From contig DASQDI010000055.1 in the NCBI GenBank assembly GCA_035634255.1, positions 34,145 through 98,144 on the forward strand: a DNA stretch of 64,000 nt, given 5' to 3'. Both the position numbers and the translations under genes were made by a program. Below, piece by piece: positions 17,010 through 26,051 of the stretch. The notes below the pieces were generated by a model. That model did no database searches and was not told the DNA's origin. It saw only the letters and a list, made by a program, of their open reading frames with translations. Source of the stretch: DATLMR01 sp035634255 (GTDB lineage: Bacteria > Acidobacteriota > Blastocatellia > UBA7656). The first letter of the stretch is position 1. Each line of letters starts with the position of its first letter.

Positions 17010-18122
17010 CTAGTCATTGCCGCTGAAGAGTTGGAGGAACTGCTCTATGGGGGCGGGCGGAACTCGGGCCACCATCAGGTTCTCCTCCACGTGCGCGCGC
17101 TGGCTCATGCCTATGAGGGCCGTCGCGACCCCCGGAGTGGAGCGCACGAACTGGATGGCGCGCTGGGCGTCGGAGTTGAGCCCGGAGAGGGCGTTATCGA
17201 CGAAGGGCGGCAGGCTGTGCGCCAGCTTGGACTGGAGCAGAGAGGCGCTGCACATGGAGGTGATCCCGAGCTGGGACGCGGCTTCGAAGGCGGACATCTG
17301 ATTGCCTTCGACCGTCTGGTTGCCCGACGTGAGCGCTTCCGGCATCGCCAGATTGTAAGGCAACTGGATTACGCGAAAGTGGTGGTCATCGCCTCCGGCG
17401 TCGCGCGCGGCCTGCTCGATCTCGGCCAGGGAGAGGTAGTCGCGCGAGCGGGGCGGCTGCCGGTACCCGTTCCAGGTGGCCGTGCCGTAAAGCCTGATCC
17501 GCCCGTCGCTCACGGCCCGCTCCAGAAACTCGAAGGCGCTGCGGATCCGGCGGATGAACTCGTCGCGCGCGACCCGTTCGAGCTGCGCCTCCGGGTTGTG
17601 AATGTAATAAATGTCGATTGTATCGAGCCCCAGGTTTTCGAGGCTGCGGCCCAGCTGGTTCTCCAGGTAGCTCGGGGACATGCAATGGCTGTCGACTATG
17701 TCTTCGGGGCGCGCGGCCCCGGAGTTGATTATGTTCTCCATCACCCACCCGCGCGGGTCCTGAGGGGGCTCGCCGTCGAAAGGGAAGAAGCCGCCCTTGG
17801 TGGCGACGACTATCTCGTCGCGCGAGAACCTCTTCGACTCGAAGAGCTGTTTGAGCGCGGCCCCAATCGCCCGCTCGCTGCGCTGGAAGCGGTAGTTGAT
17901 GGCCGAATCGATCACGTTGCAGCCGAGCTCGACCGCGCGCTTTATGGCCTCCCGGTACATGCGGTCCGTGCTCTCGTCCCAGTGCCCGAGGTAGGTGCCG
18001 AGCCCGATGGAAGACATGCAAAGGCCCTGCTGCTCGCGGAAGTGGCCGGGTGCCGTGATTGAAGCCAGCCGGTCGGCATACCTTCTGGTGCCCTCGGGGG
18101 TCGCGCCGTTCGGTCTCGTCAT
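17010..18122 (-). CDS. Aldo/keto reductase
   Basis: 370 aa NAD(P)H-dependent reductase of the AKR TIM-barrel family. Landmarks: MSSIGLGTYLG near the N-terminus after a 36-residue extension, the catalytic-Asp/Tyr region NVIDSAINYRFQRSERAIG, the Lys-strand EIVVATKGGFF, the active-site His region IDIYYIHNPEAQLE, and a C-terminal NADP-binding TALIGMSQRAHVEENL. The substrate is not predictable. It lies 67 bases downstream of purL in the same direction and has its own GAGGAGGAG site, so it may be co-transcribed with the pur genes. Confidence 0.9.
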   Translation of the reverse strand: MTRPNGATPEGTRRYADRLASITAPGHFREQQGLCMSSIGLGTYLGHWDESTDRMYREAIKRAVELGCNVIDSAINYRFQRSERAIGAALKQLFESKRFSRDEIVVATKGGFFPFDGEPPQDPRGWVMENIINSGAARPEDIVDSHCMSPSYLENQLGRSLENLGLDTIDIYYIHNPEAQLERVARDEFIRRIRSAFEFLERAVSDGRIRLYGTATWNGYRQPPRSRDYLSLAEIEQAARDAGGDDHHFRVIQLPYNLAMPEALTSGNQTVEGNQMSAFEAASQLGITSMCSASLLQSKLAHSLPPFVDNALSGLNSDAQRAIQFVRSTPGVATALIGMSQRAHVEENLMVARVPPAPIEQFLQLFSGND

Positions 18123-18189
18123 CGATTGATCTCCTCCTCGGATTTTCGACAGATTCTACCAGAAGCTCGGGAAATATGAACGCCCGGCG

Positions 18190-20487
18190 CTAGCTCGTCC
18201 GGCTCTCCTCGGCCGCGATGAGCGAGGCGACTTCCAGCATGCTCGGGAGCACCCGACGCCAGGCCGCTTCGACCTCGGAGACGGGGCGGTCTATGACCGG
18301 CTCGCCGTTGACTCTGATCTTCAGCCTCTCGCCGCCCGTTCTGCCGAGCCTCGCGGCCGGGACGCCGTGCTCTTTCGCGAGCTCCATTATCGTATCGACG
18401 TTCTCGTCGGGGGCCGAAACCACGATGCGCGACGGCGTCTCCGCGAAGAGGTGGGCCGCCGCCCCGAGGCCGCCTTCGAGATTCACCTCGAAGCCGACGG
18501 CCTTCCTGCGGTAGCTGGAGAAGGCGCATTCCGAGAGCGCGATTGCGAGCCCCCCGTCGGAGCAGTCATGCGCCGACTCGACGAGCCCGGACTCGATAAC
18601 CTTCAGGCATGCCTCCCCCACGCGCCGTTCGAGGTCGAGGTCGAGCGCGGGCACGCGGCCTTCGAGCCGCCCGCGCGTCGCGAGGACGTACTCGCTCGCC
18701 CCCAGGTCGTCGGAAGTCGCGCCGAGCAGTACGATGGCGCGGCCCCCCTGCTTGAACCATTGCGTGGTCACATGCCGCGTGTCGGAGACGAGCCCGACCA
18801 TCCCGATCACGGGGGTCGGGTAGATGCCGCGCCCGTCCGTCTCGTTGTAGAAGCTCACGTTGCCACCGGTCACGGGAGTGTTGAAGGCCCGGCAGGCTTC
18901 CGACATCCCGTCGATCACTTCGCTGAACTGCCACATCACCTCGGGCCGCTCTGGCGAGGCGAAATTGAGGCAGTTAGTCAGAGCTAGCGGTCGCGCGCCC
19001 GAGGCGATAAGGTTGCGCCACGACTCCGAGACGACCAGGCGCGCGCCGGCCCGCGGGTCGACCCGGCAGTAACGCGCGTTCGAGTCGAGGGTCATCGCCA
19101 GAGAGTTCCGCTTCTCTTTAATGCGGATCACCGCCGCGTCGGAGCCGGGCAGGACCACGGTGTTCGTGCGGACCATGTGGTCGTACTGGTGGTAGACCCA
19201 CTCTTTCGAGGCGACCGTCGGCGAAGTGACTATCCGCATGAACGTCGCGTCAAGCTCCTCGTTCGACCCTTCCGCCTGCCCGACCTCCGGGGCCGCGGGC
19301 GGCGAGTCCGGGGCTTTGACCGGCCTGTCGTAAACGGGGGCGGAGTCGGTGAGCGCGGAGTTGGGGATGTCCGCGACGACCTCCCCCGCCTGCCTGATCC
19401 GCAGGCGGTGGTCGTCCGTGACGCGGCCGATGACGACGGCGTCGAGCTCCCACTTCTTGAATATGTCGATCACCTGCCGCTCGCGCCCGGCCTCGGCGAC
19501 GATTAGCATGCGCTCCTGCGACTCCGACAGCATGATCTCGTAGGCCGACATGCCGGTCTCGCGCTGCGGCACGAGGTCAATGTCTATCTCGATGCCGGTC
19601 CCCGCGCGCGAGCCCATCTCCGAAGAAGAACTGGTCAGGCCCGCCGCGCCCATGTCCTGAATGCCGACGACAGCGCCCTCGCGCATCGCTTCGAGGCAGG
19701 CTTCCAGCAGCAGCTTTTCGAGGAACGGGTCGCCCACCTGCACGGTCGGCCGCTTCGACTGGGCCTCCTCCCCGAACTCTTCCGAAGCCATCGTCGCGCC
19801 GTGTATGCCGTCGCGGCCGGTCTTGGCCCCGACGTAGATCACTGGATTTCCGACGCCCGCCGCGCGCCCGTAAAAGATCTGGTCGCGGCGCACTATGCCC
19901 AGGGTGAAGGCGTTGACCAGAGGGTTGCGGGAATAGCAAGGGCTGAAGCGGACCTCGCCCCCGATGGTCGGGACTCCGAATGCGTTGCCGTAATCGCCGA
20001 TGCCTTTGACCACCCCGGCGACGATGGAGCGGTTGCGCGCGGCGGTCGCGCGCTCTTCCGCCGAAGCGTCCGCGCCGGCCTTGAGCGGGCCGAAGTGCAA
20101 AGAGTTCATGGCCGCCAGGGGGCGCGCGCCCATCGTGAAGATGTCCCGGAGTATGCCGCCGACGCCGGTCGCCGCGCCCTGGTAAGGCTCGATGAACGAA
20201 GGGTGATTATGAGATTCGATCTTGAAGGCCGCGGCAAGCCCGCCCCCGACGTCGACGATGCCCGCGTTCTCGCCCGGCCCCTGAAGGACGGCTTCGCCTT
20301 TGGTCGGCAGGCGGCGCAGGTGGACCCGCGACGACTTGTAGGAACAGTGCTCCGACCACATCACCGAGAAGATGCCCAGCTCCGTGAAAGAGGGCGCTCG
20401 GCCGAGCAGCTCTTCGATGCGGCCATACTCTTCTTCGGTCAGTCCGTGACTCTTGACCAGTTCGGGAGTTATCACAGGTTCGTTCAT
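18190..20487 (-). CDS. purL: Phosphoribosylformylglycinamidine synthase, large subunit
   Basis: 765 aa, close to the length of the small (Bacillus-type) PurL that needs separate PurQ and PurS. It makes FGAM from FGAR, glutamine-derived ammonia and ATP in purine synthesis. Landmarks: FSVMWSEHCSYKSS near residue 45, NHPSFIEPYQGAATGVGGI, DMGAAGLTSSSSEMG, a second half with TGGNVSFYNE, and HDCSDGGLAIALSECAF. purS and purQ lie upstream, as expected. A dispersed repeat lies between purQ and purL, ending ten bases before this ATG. No good ribosome site is visible, which may lower translation relative to purQ. Confidence 0.96.
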   Translation of the reverse strand: MNEPVITPELVKSHGLTEEEYGRIEELLGRAPSFTELGIFSVMWSEHCSYKSSRVHLRRLPTKGEAVLQGPGENAGIVDVGGGLAAAFKIESHNHPSFIEPYQGAATGVGGILRDIFTMGARPLAAMNSLHFGPLKAGADASAEERATAARNRSIVAGVVKGIGDYGNAFGVPTIGGEVRFSPCYSRNPLVNAFTLGIVRRDQIFYGRAAGVGNPVIYVGAKTGRDGIHGATMASEEFGEEAQSKRPTVQVGDPFLEKLLLEACLEAMREGAVVGIQDMGAAGLTSSSSEMGSRAGTGIEIDIDLVPQRETGMSAYEIMLSESQERMLIVAEAGRERQVIDIFKKWELDAVVIGRVTDDHRLRIRQAGEVVADIPNSALTDSAPVYDRPVKAPDSPPAAPEVGQAEGSNEELDATFMRIVTSPTVASKEWVYHQYDHMVRTNTVVLPGSDAAVIRIKEKRNSLAMTLDSNARYCRVDPRAGARLVVSESWRNLIASGARPLALTNCLNFASPERPEVMWQFSEVIDGMSEACRAFNTPVTGGNVSFYNETDGRGIYPTPVIGMVGLVSDTRHVTTQWFKQGGRAIVLLGATSDDLGASEYVLATRGRLEGRVPALDLDLERRVGEACLKVIESGLVESAHDCSDGGLAIALSECAFSSYRRKAVGFEVNLEGGLGAAAHLFAETPSRIVVSAPDENVDTIMELAKEHGVPAARLGRTGGERLKIRVNGEPVIDRPVSEVEAAWRRVLPSMLEVASLIAAEESRTS

Positions 20488-20496
20488 AGGATTTAA

Positions 20497-20651
20497 TAGG
20501 GGTCGGGGGTCAGGGGTCAGGATTCAGGGCGGGAACAGACGCGTGCATGATTTCAGACTCTCTTTACAGAATCCCTTTCGAGTAGATCAAAATCCTGGGT
20601 AGTATCCCTGACTCCTGACCCCTGACCGCCGGCCCCTGCCTCTGCCCCTGC
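20497..20651. repeat. Dispersed heptamer-arm inverted repeat, copy 3
   Basis: Arms GGTCGGG/GGTCAGG (20501-20530) and CCTGACC/CCTGACC/GGCCCCTG-type (20608-20650) flank the core AGACTCTCTTTACAGAATCC (20555-20574). It fills the purQ-purL gap exactly, starting ten bases before the purL ATG (on the reverse strand) and ending next to the purQ stop codon. A strong hairpin here would separate expression of the two subunits. Confidence 0.75.
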
Positions 20652-21359
20652 TCACGACGCCTTCGCCAGTTCCGCGAGCGTGTCGGCAAGCGAGCGGAAT
20701 ATGATCCGCCCGTCGTTACTCCCGAGCAGTTCTTCGCTCGCGCGCTCCGGGTGCGGCATCAGGCCGATCACGTTGCGCTCGCGGTTACATATGCCAGCGA
20801 TGTTATCGAGCGAGCCATTGGGATTGGACTCGCGAGTCACGCCGCCCTGCGCGTCGGAGTAGCGGAAGATGATGCGGTCGTCGCGCTGAAGCTCCGCGAG
20901 CGTGCCGGGGTCGCAGAAGTAATTCCCATCGCCGTGCGCGATTGGGACCGAGAGCACCTGCCCGCGCTGGCACCGCGAAGTGAAGGGGGTGTCGGTCACC
21001 TCGACGCGCATGTTGACGTGCTCGCAGATGAACTTGAGGTTGCTGTTCCTCAGCAGAGCTCCGGGGAGCAGGCCCGCTTCGCACAGGATTTGAAACCCGT
21101 TGCAGATGCCCATGACGAGCCCCCCGCGCGAGGCGAACTCTTTGACCGCCCCCATGACGGGGCTGAACCGCGCGATGGCCCCGGTCCTCAGGTAGTCGCC
21201 GTAAGAGAACCCTCCGGGCAGTATGACCGCGTCGCAATCCCCGACGGAAGCCTGGCGGTGCCAGATGAAATCGACCGGCTGGCCTATGACCTTGCTAATT
21301 ATGTGGTACGTGTCGTGATCGCAATTGGAGCCCGGAAACACTACAACTCCGAATTTCAT
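20652..21359 (-). CDS. purQ: Phosphoribosylformylglycinamidine synthase, glutaminase subunit
   Basis: 235 aa class I glutamine amidotransferase supplying ammonia to PurL. The nucleophile cysteine is in GLVMGICNGFQILCE, and the His-Glu pair is in LMPHPERASEELLG near the C-terminus. VVVFPGSNCDHD at the N-terminus is typical. It lies downstream of purS (69-base gap) and upstream of purL, with a repeat element in the purQ-purL gap. Confidence 0.96.
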   Translation of the reverse strand: MKFGVVVFPGSNCDHDTYHIISKVIGQPVDFIWHRQASVGDCDAVILPGGFSYGDYLRTGAIARFSPVMGAVKEFASRGGLVMGICNGFQILCEAGLLPGALLRNSNLKFICEHVNMRVEVTDTPFTSRCQRGQVLSVPIAHGDGNYFCDPGTLAELQRDDRIIFRYSDAQGGVTRESNPNGSLDNIAGICNRERNVIGLMPHPERASEELLGSNDGRIIFRSLADTLAELAKAS

Positions 21360-21428
21360 ACTTCAACTAGGTCCTTTCCTGGTGAGGGCCTCGGGTTGAC
21401 CGTGGGGCCTTAAGTAAGCGGTATTATC

Positions 21429-21686
21429 TCACGCTTCGGACTCAGAATCTAGTTCTATGCGAAAATCTTCGATGACGGGGTTCGAGAGCACGTCGTTGGC
21501 GAGCCTCGTGATTTCGGCGCGGGCTTCTTCGGCCGATGTCGCGTCGTCGAGGGTGATTTCGAAGTATTTCCCCTGGCGAACGTCGGTGATGGTCCCGTAG
21601 CCGATGGTCTCTATCGCGTGGTGAATCGCCTTCCCCTGCGGGTCGAGCACGGAAGGCTTGAGGGTGACATAGACTTTAGCTTTCAT
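21429..21686 (-). CDS. purS: Phosphoribosylformylglycinamidine synthase, PurS subunit
   Basis: 85 aa, normal length for PurS, which assembles PurL and PurQ. The opening strand KVYVTLKPSVLDPQGKAI and the motif VRQGKYFEITLDD are typical. First of the purS-purQ-purL order on this strand, 105 bases after purB. Confidence 0.95.
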   Translation of the reverse strand: MKAKVYVTLKPSVLDPQGKAIHHAIETIGYGTITDVRQGKYFEITLDDATSAEEARAEITRLANDVLSNPVIEDFRIELDSESEA

Positions 21687-21718
21687 AAAATCAGTCTTTC
21701 GTTACTGGTCTAATCTCG

Positions 21719-21737
21719 GCCGGGCCTCGCGCCCGGC
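21719..21737. terminator. Hairpin between purB and purS
   Basis: Perfect 7-bp stem GCCGGGC (21719-21725) with GCCCGGC (21731-21737) and a 5-base loop in the 105-base purB-purS gap. No T-run, so it may modulate rather than end transcription. Confidence 0.4.
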
Positions 21738-21791
21738 ATTAACATGGAGCCGTCGGCATGAAACGTCGAGTCGGGCCATCCGATTTTCGGC

Positions 21792-23096
21792 CTACGGCTC
21801 GGCCTTGCCGAAGACCCGCTCGAATACCCTGTCCACGTTCCGGAGCTGGTGGCCGGCGTCGAATATCGCATTCAGGTCTTCGGGCGACAGGGCCGACGTG
21901 ACCCGCTCGTCGGACGAGGCCAGCTCGCGGAAGTTCGCCCCCTCGTCCCACACGCGCATGGCGAGCGGCTGCACGATGGCGTAGGCGTCCTCGCGGGTGA
22001 CCCCTTTGCGGGTCAGCTCAAGCAGCAGTTGCCCGCTCGCCGTCACGCCCCCGAGCGATTCCAGGTTCGCGCGCATCCGCTCCGGGTAGACCGCGAGCCC
22101 GCCGATGAGCCACTCGGTCTTGTTGACGAGGTAATCGACGAGTATGCAGGAGTCGGGCAGGATGACCCTCTCGACAGACGAGTGCGAGATGTCGCGCTCG
22201 TGCCAGAGGGCTATGTCTTCGAGCGCGGCGTGCGCGTTGGCGCGGACCACGCGCGCGAGCCCGCAGATCTGCTCGGAGGTGACGGGGTTGCGCTTGTGCG
22301 GCATGGCCGACGACCCCTTCTGCCCGGCGGAGAAAGGCTCCTCCGCCTCGCGCACCTCCGTACGCTGGAGGTGCCGAACTTCGAGCGCGACCTTCTCCAT
22401 CGACGCCGCGATGATCGCGAGCGTGGAGAGAAACTCCGCGTGCCTGTCGCGCTGAATCACCTGGGTGGAGATGGGCGCGGGCTTCAGGCCGAGCCTCTCG
22501 CAGACCCTCTCCTCCACCTCCGGGTCGAGGTGGGCGAAGGTGCCGACCGCGCCCGAAATCTTACCGTAGCTGATCACGTCGCGCGCGCGCCTGAGCCGCT
22601 CCTTGTTGCGCTCGTTGTCCGAGTAGTAGAGCGCGAGCACGAGCCCGAAAGTCGTCGGCTCGGCGTGGACCCCGTGGGTCCTGCCTATCATCACGCTGTC
22701 TTTGTGCTCGAAGGCTCGGCGGCGAAGGACCTCCCCGAGCCGGTCGAGGTCTTCGAGCAGGAGCGTGGCCGCCTCGCGCATCAGCAGGGCGTTCGCCGTG
22801 TCGACCACGTCCGAGGAGGTGAGCCCGTAGTGGACGAAGCGCGACTCCGGCCCGATCTTTTCCGCGAGCGCGGTGGTGAAGGCGATCACGTCGTGGCGCG
22901 TGGTGCGCTCGATCTCCTGTATGCGCTCGACGGAGACGCTGGCCCTGTTGCGGATATGCTCGACGGCCTCCTCGGGGATCGTGCCCATCTCCGCGTGCAC
23001 TTCGCAGACGGCTATCTCAACGTCGAGCCATTTCTGAAACCTGTTCTGGTCCGTCCATATCGCGCCCATTCCGAGCAGCGTGTATCGTTCGATCAT
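21792..23096 (-). CDS. purB: Adenylosuccinate lyase
   Basis: 434 aa. Splits adenylosuccinate and SAICAR with release of fumarate, two steps of purine synthesis. The signature loop GSSAMPHKRNP (about 262-272) is intact, and the catalytic His region GRTHGVHAEPTTFG and VHYGLTSSDVVDTA are present. AGAGGGATAG precedes the ATG. It opens the purine run on this strand and follows the YycJ-type hydrolase by 51 bases. Confidence 0.96.
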   Translation of the reverse strand: MIERYTLLGMGAIWTDQNRFQKWLDVEIAVCEVHAEMGTIPEEAVEHIRNRASVSVERIQEIERTTRHDVIAFTTALAEKIGPESRFVHYGLTSSDVVDTANALLMREAATLLLEDLDRLGEVLRRRAFEHKDSVMIGRTHGVHAEPTTFGLVLALYYSDNERNKERLRRARDVISYGKISGAVGTFAHLDPEVEERVCERLGLKPAPISTQVIQRDRHAEFLSTLAIIAASMEKVALEVRHLQRTEVREAEEPFSAGQKGSSAMPHKRNPVTSEQICGLARVVRANAHAALEDIALWHERDISHSSVERVILPDSCILVDYLVNKTEWLIGGLAVYPERMRANLESLGGVTASGQLLLELTRKGVTREDAYAIVQPLAMRVWDEGANFRELASSDERVTSALSPEDLNAIFDAGHQLRNVDRVFERVFGKAEP

Positions 23097-23147
23097 CTAT
23101 CCCTCTGACTCCGGGCAAACCGCACCCGGACAAACCCGCCCCGCGGG

Positions 23148-23942
23148 TCACAGCTCGAACCACTCGGTCGGGTGGTTCTGCTGTGCGATCTTGACGCGGC
23201 GCTCGGCGTTCGGGAAAAAGAGCGTGCCGTGCGAATCGAGCGCCTGGAGCGCCGAAAGCCTCGCGAGCTCCGGGTGGTTGCACTTGCTCGACAGGTGCGC
23301 GAGCACGAGGTACTGGGCGCGCCCGTCGAAGTCTTCCCGCATCCAGCGCGCGGTCTCGTCGTTGGAGAGGTGGCCGGAGCTGCTCGCGATGCGCTGCTTG
23401 AGCGGCCACGGGTACGGCCCCACCTTCAGCATGTCCCGGTCGTGGTTGGACTCGATCACGATCAGGTCCGAGCCGCGGAGCCGCTCGGACACGAGGCGCG
23501 TTATGTACCCGAGGTCAGTAACGACCCCCACCTTCACCCCCTCGCTCTCGACCGTGAAGGCGAACGTGTCCACGCCGTCGTGCGGGATGGTGAACGGGTG
23601 AAAGTCGAGAGAGCCGATGCGGAAAGGCTGGCTGGATGATATCGCTTCTCCCCAGAGCACGCTGTCGTCGCCCTCCTTAAAGGGCAGCTCCGCGCGCGTG
23701 GCGTCGGAGACGAAGACGGGCACCCCGGCGGTCTTTGACATCACGCGGACGCCTTTGACGTGGTCCGAGTGCTCGTGCGTGACGACTATGGCGTCGAGCC
23801 CGGTAGGGTCGATGCCGACGTCGGACATGCGCCGCGCGGTCTCCCTGGCCGAGAGGCCCACGTCGATCAGCACCTTGGTCGCGCCCGACTCTACGTAGAG
23901 CGTATTGCCGGAGCTTCCGCTGCCTAAAACGATCAATCTCAT
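23148..23942 (-). CDS. Metallo-beta-lactamase-fold hydrolase, YycJ/WalJ type
   Basis: 264 aa. MRLIVLGSGSSGNT at the N-terminus and the metal motif THEHSDH (residues 55-61) identify the MBL fold; HLSSKCNHPELA near residue 220 is typical of the YycJ group. In Firmicutes this protein is linked to the WalRK system and DNA repair, and a 5'-3' exonuclease activity is discussed. Its role here is unknown. It sits 55 bases after the M16 protease gene and 51 bases before purB. Confidence 0.88.
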   Translation of the reverse strand: MRLIVLGSGSSGNTLYVESGATKVLIDVGLSARETARRMSDVGIDPTGLDAIVVTHEHSDHVKGVRVMSKTAGVPVFVSDATRAELPFKEGDDSVLWGEAISSSQPFRIGSLDFHPFTIPHDGVDTFAFTVESEGVKVGVVTDLGYITRLVSERLRGSDLIVIESNHDRDMLKVGPYPWPLKQRIASSSGHLSNDETARWMREDFDGRAQYLVLAHLSSKCNHPELARLSALQALDSHGTLFFPNAERRVKIAQQNHPTEWFEL

Positions 23943-23997
23943 TGGAAAAGAGTGGCCGGCCCCGTCCGCCCGGCCCCGCGGCGGCCGGGCGCTTCAT

Positions 23998-25272
23998 CTA
24001 GCAAGCAAGCTGCGCGCTGTCTACGTCGAAGTTCTCAAGCTGCCCGACGGCCGTGATCGCCAGGTCATGGCCGTCGAAGATTTCATTCGCCATCCGCTGC
24101 ACGTCTTCGGTCGACACCCGGTTGATGCGGTCAAGTATCTCGTCCAGAGTGAACTCGCGCCCGAAGAATATCTCCTGCCGCGCCAGGTTGCTCATGCGCG
24201 CGGAGGTCGATTCGAGGCTGAGCATGATGGAGACTTTGAGCTGGTCCTTGGCGCGCTGCAACTCCGCGTCGGAGACGCTCTCCGTCTTCAGCTTGCGGAA
24301 CTCCTCGATGCTCAGCTTCACCAGGTCATCGATCTGGTCCGGCGAAGTCGCGGCGTACATCGAGAGGTAGCCCGCGTCCGTGTAGCCGCTCACGCCGGAG
24401 TAGACGGAGTAAGCGAGCCCGTGGTCCTCCCTTATCGTCTGGAACAGGCGGGAGCTCATCCCCCCCCCCAGTATCACGTTCAGCACGTGGACGCTGTAGC
24501 GGTCTTCGGAGACCATAGACGGGCAGCGCGTGCCCAGCATCAGGTGGACCTGTTCGAGGTCCTTATTGATGATGATGCGCGGCACGGCGTGCGGGGGGGC
24601 CGACGTGCGCAGCTCCGCGGGCCGGTCTTCGAGGCGGGAGAGGTAGTGCGCGACCATTTCGACGAATTTCGCATGCTCGATGTTGCCCGCGCCCGCCACG
24701 ACCAGGTTGCGGGGCGTGTACACGCCGCGGAAGAATTCCGTCACGCTGTCGTGGTCGAAAGTCGCCAGGGTGTCGGCGGTGCCGAGTATCGAGCGCCCGA
24801 GCGGGTGGTCGGGCCAGAAGTTCGCCACGAATATCTCGTGGACCAGGTCGTCGGGAGTGTCCTCGACCATCTTTATCTCTTCGAGCACGACGTTGCGCTC
24901 GCGGTCGAGTTCTTCCGCCTCGAACAGGGGCGAGGTGACTAGGTCCGCCAGCAGGTCGAAGGCGCGCGGCAGGTGCTCGTCCAGCACCTTGACGTAATAG
25001 CTCGCCACCTCGCGGCTGGTGAAGGCGTCGACGTGGCCGCCGATGGCGTCGCTTTCGACCGCGATTTCGCGCGAGGACCGATTGCTCGTCCCCTTGAATA
25101 AGGTGTGCTCGATGAAGTGCGAGATGCCGTTGAGGGGGGCCGGTTCGTGGCGGGAGCCGGAGCGGACCCAGATGCCGACGGAGGCCGAGCGCACGTGGCG
25201 CATCTGCTCCGTGATGATCGTCAGCCCGTTTTCAAGGACGGTCTTCTCTATCGGGATGGCTTGTTCGTTCAT
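23998..25272 (-). CDS. M16-family zinc metallopeptidase
   Basis: 424 aa, the usual length for single-domain-pair M16B (processing-peptidase-like) enzymes. The inverted zinc motif HFIEH lies at residues 52-56, and the third ligand is expected in the ERNVVLEEI helix (about 125-133). The second, inactive half has GGGMSSRLFQTIREDHGLAYSVYS. No signal peptide, so cytoplasmic. Such enzymes degrade or process peptides. First gene of the reverse block that leads into the pur genes. Confidence 0.92.
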   Translation of the reverse strand: MNEQAIPIEKTVLENGLTIITEQMRHVRSASVGIWVRSGSRHEPAPLNGISHFIEHTLFKGTSNRSSREIAVESDAIGGHVDAFTSREVASYYVKVLDEHLPRAFDLLADLVTSPLFEAEELDRERNVVLEEIKMVEDTPDDLVHEIFVANFWPDHPLGRSILGTADTLATFDHDSVTEFFRGVYTPRNLVVAGAGNIEHAKFVEMVAHYLSRLEDRPAELRTSAPPHAVPRIIINKDLEQVHLMLGTRCPSMVSEDRYSVHVLNVILGGGMSSRLFQTIREDHGLAYSVYSGVSGYTDAGYLSMYAATSPDQIDDLVKLSIEEFRKLKTESVSDAELQRAKDQLKVSIMLSLESTSARMSNLARQEIFFGREFTLDEILDRINRVSTEDVQRMANEIFDGHDLAITAVGQLENFDVDSAQLAC

Positions 25273-25369
25273 AACTCACCCAAGAGCCGATGCTAGCATA
25301 GTGATTTGAGCGGCGCAAACATAACTCTCCCGCTTTCGCCCGCGAACATGAGCGCTGTGAAGGGCCGGC

Positions 25370-25843
25370 TCAGGCCGCCCTGCCCCCGCCGCGCTGCATC
25401 ATCCAGCCGACCAGAATGAAGAGCACGCCGCCGACCGCAAGAAACGTCAGGTCGTAAACCAGATAGTTCGGCACCTCCCTGACGTGGTGGAGGCCCAGAA
25501 GCTGGTGGTCGATCAGGCCTTCTACAAGGTTGAACAACCCCCACCCTAAAATTAGCGAGCCGACGAAAGATTTAGTGGGAGGCAGCGCATCGCGGTCGCG
25601 GGCCGCGTCGAGCAGCATGAATAGCCCGATCACGGTGATGACCCATGTGAGCGCGTGGAACAGCCCGTCCCAAAGCATGTTGACCCTCATGTTCTCCATC
25701 GTGTGAGGGGGCAGTCTTGCCGACAGCATGTTGTGCCACTGGGCGATCTGATGAAGCGCGATCCCGTCTACAAAGCCGCCCAGGCCGACCCCCAGTAAGA
25801 TTCCCGCCAGGGTCGCTTTACCGCTACGTCTCGTCTCGGCCAT
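25370..25843 (-). CDS. DUF2243 membrane protein
   Basis: 157 aa with four transmembrane helices. The DUF2243 pattern is visible: GLGGFVDGIALHQIAQWHNM (about 19-38), NMLWDGLFHALTW, GSLILGWGLFNLVEGLIDHQ and LGLHHVRE. Conserved histidines and aspartates in the helices hint at metal or haem contact, but the role is unknown. Stands alone. Confidence 0.88.
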   Translation of the reverse strand: MAETRRSGKATLAGILLGVGLGGFVDGIALHQIAQWHNMLSARLPPHTMENMRVNMLWDGLFHALTWVITVIGLFMLLDAARDRDALPPTKSFVGSLILGWGLFNLVEGLIDHQLLGLHHVREVPNYLVYDLTFLAVGGVLFILVGWMMQRGGGRAA

Positions 25844-26014
25844 TACGTCGCTCTACTCTCCGTTGATGAGCAAGCGGCCACGCAGGTAAACACTATAAAT
25901 GGCGACGGCGTCGATGCGAAATGATAATACTCCCTGACTAATCAATACAAGATCAGGAGGCCGCCGTCAGGGCCGCGGTATTTTATTTGTTAACCAAAAT
26001 CGATAACCCTGATA

Positions 26015-26020
26015 TATAAT
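26015..26020 (+). promoter_or_regulatory. Consensus -10 box before TonB-like gene
   Basis: TATAAT 32 bases upstream of the ATG at 26052, with AGGAGG at 26037-26042. The best -35 candidate, TTGTTA (25987-25992), is 22 bases away, too far for a standard sigma-70 promoter, so the assignment is tentative. Confidence 0.3.
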
Positions 26021-26051
26021 CCTGCCCGCCTGAACAGGAGGTTCAGTCCCG

